Of a DNA stretch of 64,000 bases, positions 62,120 through 64,000 are shown one piece after another (the stretch's first letter is position 1; every line of letters begins with the position of its first letter). Under the pieces are notes generated by a model, which did not search any database, was not told where the DNA came from, and worked only from the letters and a program-made list of their open reading frames with translations. Position numbers and translations under genes: made by a program. The stretch covers positions 1-64,000 of the forward strand of contig MU839149.1 in NCBI GenBank assembly GCA_030685235.1, read 5' to 3'. This DNA comes from Copromyces sp. CBS 386.78 (lineage: Eukaryota > Ascomycota > Sordariomycetes > Sordariales > Sordariaceae).

Positions 62120-64000
62120 AGCGAGGAGAAGTATTGACTGTTATGACTTGACTGACTGAATACCTCTATGAGTGACAGATTGACAGACTGCTGTTGGCAA
62201 CCCTCGGTGATAGGTGCTATCACCTCAAGCCGAAGGTCGGTATGGTACCTATGTATCGGGTCATCCATCATCAAGAAGTGTGTGTGCACGACAAGTATTG
62301 GCTTGGCCTAGCCTGGCCGGGATACCATCATGTTCGGGAGATGAGTCCTCTTCCACTTGGGCAGCGCCTGTTGACTGTGTTGGTGTTGGTGTTGGTATTG
62401 GGAAGGGGGAAGAAAACAGTACAACAGGTGAAGTTTTCCAGGCTACCAATTCGGACAAAGGAGACAGACCACTAATAACGACGATCAGGACAGGACCCAG
62501 GGGTTCGGTGTACATGTAAGCATGGCGTTGCAATACATGTTGTTGGGTTTGTCTTGACACACTGGCAGTGTCGTTGATGTCTCGATTCGTACACTGCCGT
62601 GGAAGGGGGGGCTTTCATTTCTCCGTGCCTCTCCGTCCTTGGCAGGGGAAATCATGGCGATATGGTGAATGCCTTTGCCCGTTGACGATGTAAGTGGAAA
62701 GTTTCATCAATCTGTTGCACAAAACCCTTGCCTTAGAGAAAAAAAAAAGAAAAGAAAAGAAAAAAAAAGAATAAGCAGCATAAGGCTGCGCCATACAGTC
62801 TCGAACAGTTCCCTTTCCACACTCCACACCATTCAGCAATTTCCTTCCATGACGCCAGAAGACGGGAGAATCGATCGGATTGGCACTTCAGGTTGGGGCG
62901 TCATTGGCATTGGCACTTTTGGCAGCTGACAGTATTTTTGAAGGAATATTTTAGGCTTCGGAAACAAAGCCAAGCTCGGAATATTCCTTTCTTTGTCTGA
63001 CACGAATGATTTCTTCCCGGGAATCATTTTCGTTGCCTGATTTGTACATGTTTATTGTTGTACACTACCTAGACCGGTTAGTCGCCTGTGTAGTGCGGCT
63101 CCCTATTCGACGATTCGTGGGAGGGGAGGAGCTGACAGCCAGCAGCACAACAGCGAAAACCGGTTGGTTCCGAACCGGTGTCGTCTGTCCAGGACAGGAC
63201 TCCCGTCGCATTGCTGACTGTTTTTTCTCTTCTTTCTTATGCTGGTCTCTGCCTTACTGTCAGAACCTTGTACTTCCCCAGTCGACCGGTCGGATATATC
63301 TCGCCGTAAGACAAGAAGCACAGTAAGGCAGAGGCGGGGAGATGCGATGGACTCCATGTTTGGACAGATTTTTCCTGCGGAGGCGCAGACCAGATCAGAC
63401 AAGACCGAACGAGACACAATCCACATGCCATTCATTGATTTCTGAAAGGTGAGTCTTTCTGTGCTGACATTCCCACGTGCAGTTGGTCAATTTCGACATC
63501 CGTGTTTCACGCTGACTTGCTAGGTCGGATTAAACAGTTCCAAAATGATCTTTTCGTTCCGAGTCCAGTCCCCTGGACTAAGGTAGGTAGACCTGATTGA
63601 CGACAAAGATAAGGTAGCTGCAAAAGGTGCAAGTTCAAGGATTGCCGCCCAAAATGTATCTCGATATATTCGATGTACCGTCCTTGGTACTTACCGGTCA
63701 CCAACCAGCCAAGCCCTTCCATTTAAACGTGCAGTGCACTCCACTAACTATCTAGGACAAATGGCGGGTGCAGCTACCATTGAACCCTTGGCTTCCAGTC
63801 TTGATCCAATTCCCTTTGGGTACTTTGGGCCGAGTGAAGTGAGGCGTCGATAGTGCTAAAACTGCACTGCAGGAATTCTTCAGTGTAGCCAGTGGGCAGG
63901 TAATTTGGGATTCTGCCCTACCGGTATTTGTTCAGCTATGTCCTTTTTTATCTTTCCCGTCCTTTTATTGCTTTTAATATGGATTCTCCTGCCCGGAGGA

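Larger units (their letters stand above)
60275..64000. other. Long region upstream of laccase without a supported gene
   Basis: About 3.7 kb of normal-composition DNA. The longest open frame (60,440-61,138, plus) overlaps the laccase promoter and shows no domain; a chance frame is likely. It contains several simple repeats: TTTGCTGTGC copies near 60,790-60,815, GGTCGA x4 near 61,625-61,648, the (GT)n tract at 62,063-62,117 and an A/G tract at 62,738-62,772. A gene extending past 64,000 cannot be excluded. Confidence 0.5.

Overview
The window looks like a filamentous ascomycete chromosome segment of the Neurospora/Sordaria type. Three things point there: short introns (50-77 bp) with GTAAGT-like donors and CTAAC-type branch sites; a laccase with the processing signals known from Neurospora; and a very long stretch of repeats damaged by RIP (repeat-induced point mutation: nearly all C-to-T and G-to-A changes, TpA-rich, CpA-poor, riddled with stops). 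The species is inferred, not proven.

Layout. 1-40,400 is a RIP-destroyed transposon graveyard, presumably constitutive heterochromatin. In order: a hexanucleotide microsatellite; a structurally complete LTR retrotransposon on the minus strand (172-7,907, matching 357-bp LTRs and a 5-bp target duplication); a small unmutated GC-rich island (7,913-8,365); a plus-strand Ty3/gypsy relic (about 8,366-13,700); an unclassified relic (about 14,870-20,360); the 5' part of another minus-strand gypsy-type element (20,361-24,250); and a minus-strand chromodomain-bearing gypsy relic (about 25,760-37,600) interrupted by a complete Mutator-like DNA transposon (MULE, 29,241-32,780). A short non-autonomous relative of that MULE with a minisatellite core lies at 38,114-38,872. 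No intact gene was found in this part.

Near 40.4 kb the base composition switches sharply to gene-rich sequence. Genes in order: a KTR-type alpha-1,2-mannosyltransferase (minus, Golgi glycosylation), an MCT-type MFS transporter (plus), the diphthamide synthesis subunit Dph2 (plus), a small single-pass membrane protein with a PY motif (minus), a secreted Egh16-like protein (plus), a four-TM MARVEL-like membrane protein with a long proline-rich tail behind an in-frame TAG (minus), and a secreted laccase (minus). They are monocistronic with no evident shared pathway, although several act in the secretory route or at the cell surface. An 864-bp non-autonomous DNA transposon with an 8-bp target duplication and nested inverted repeats sits at 56,898-57,761.

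The best leads are the in-frame TAG in the MARVEL-like gene, the paired MULE family, the nested foldback element, and the RIP gradient and spared island around the first retrotransposon. No obviously new multi-gene system was seen.
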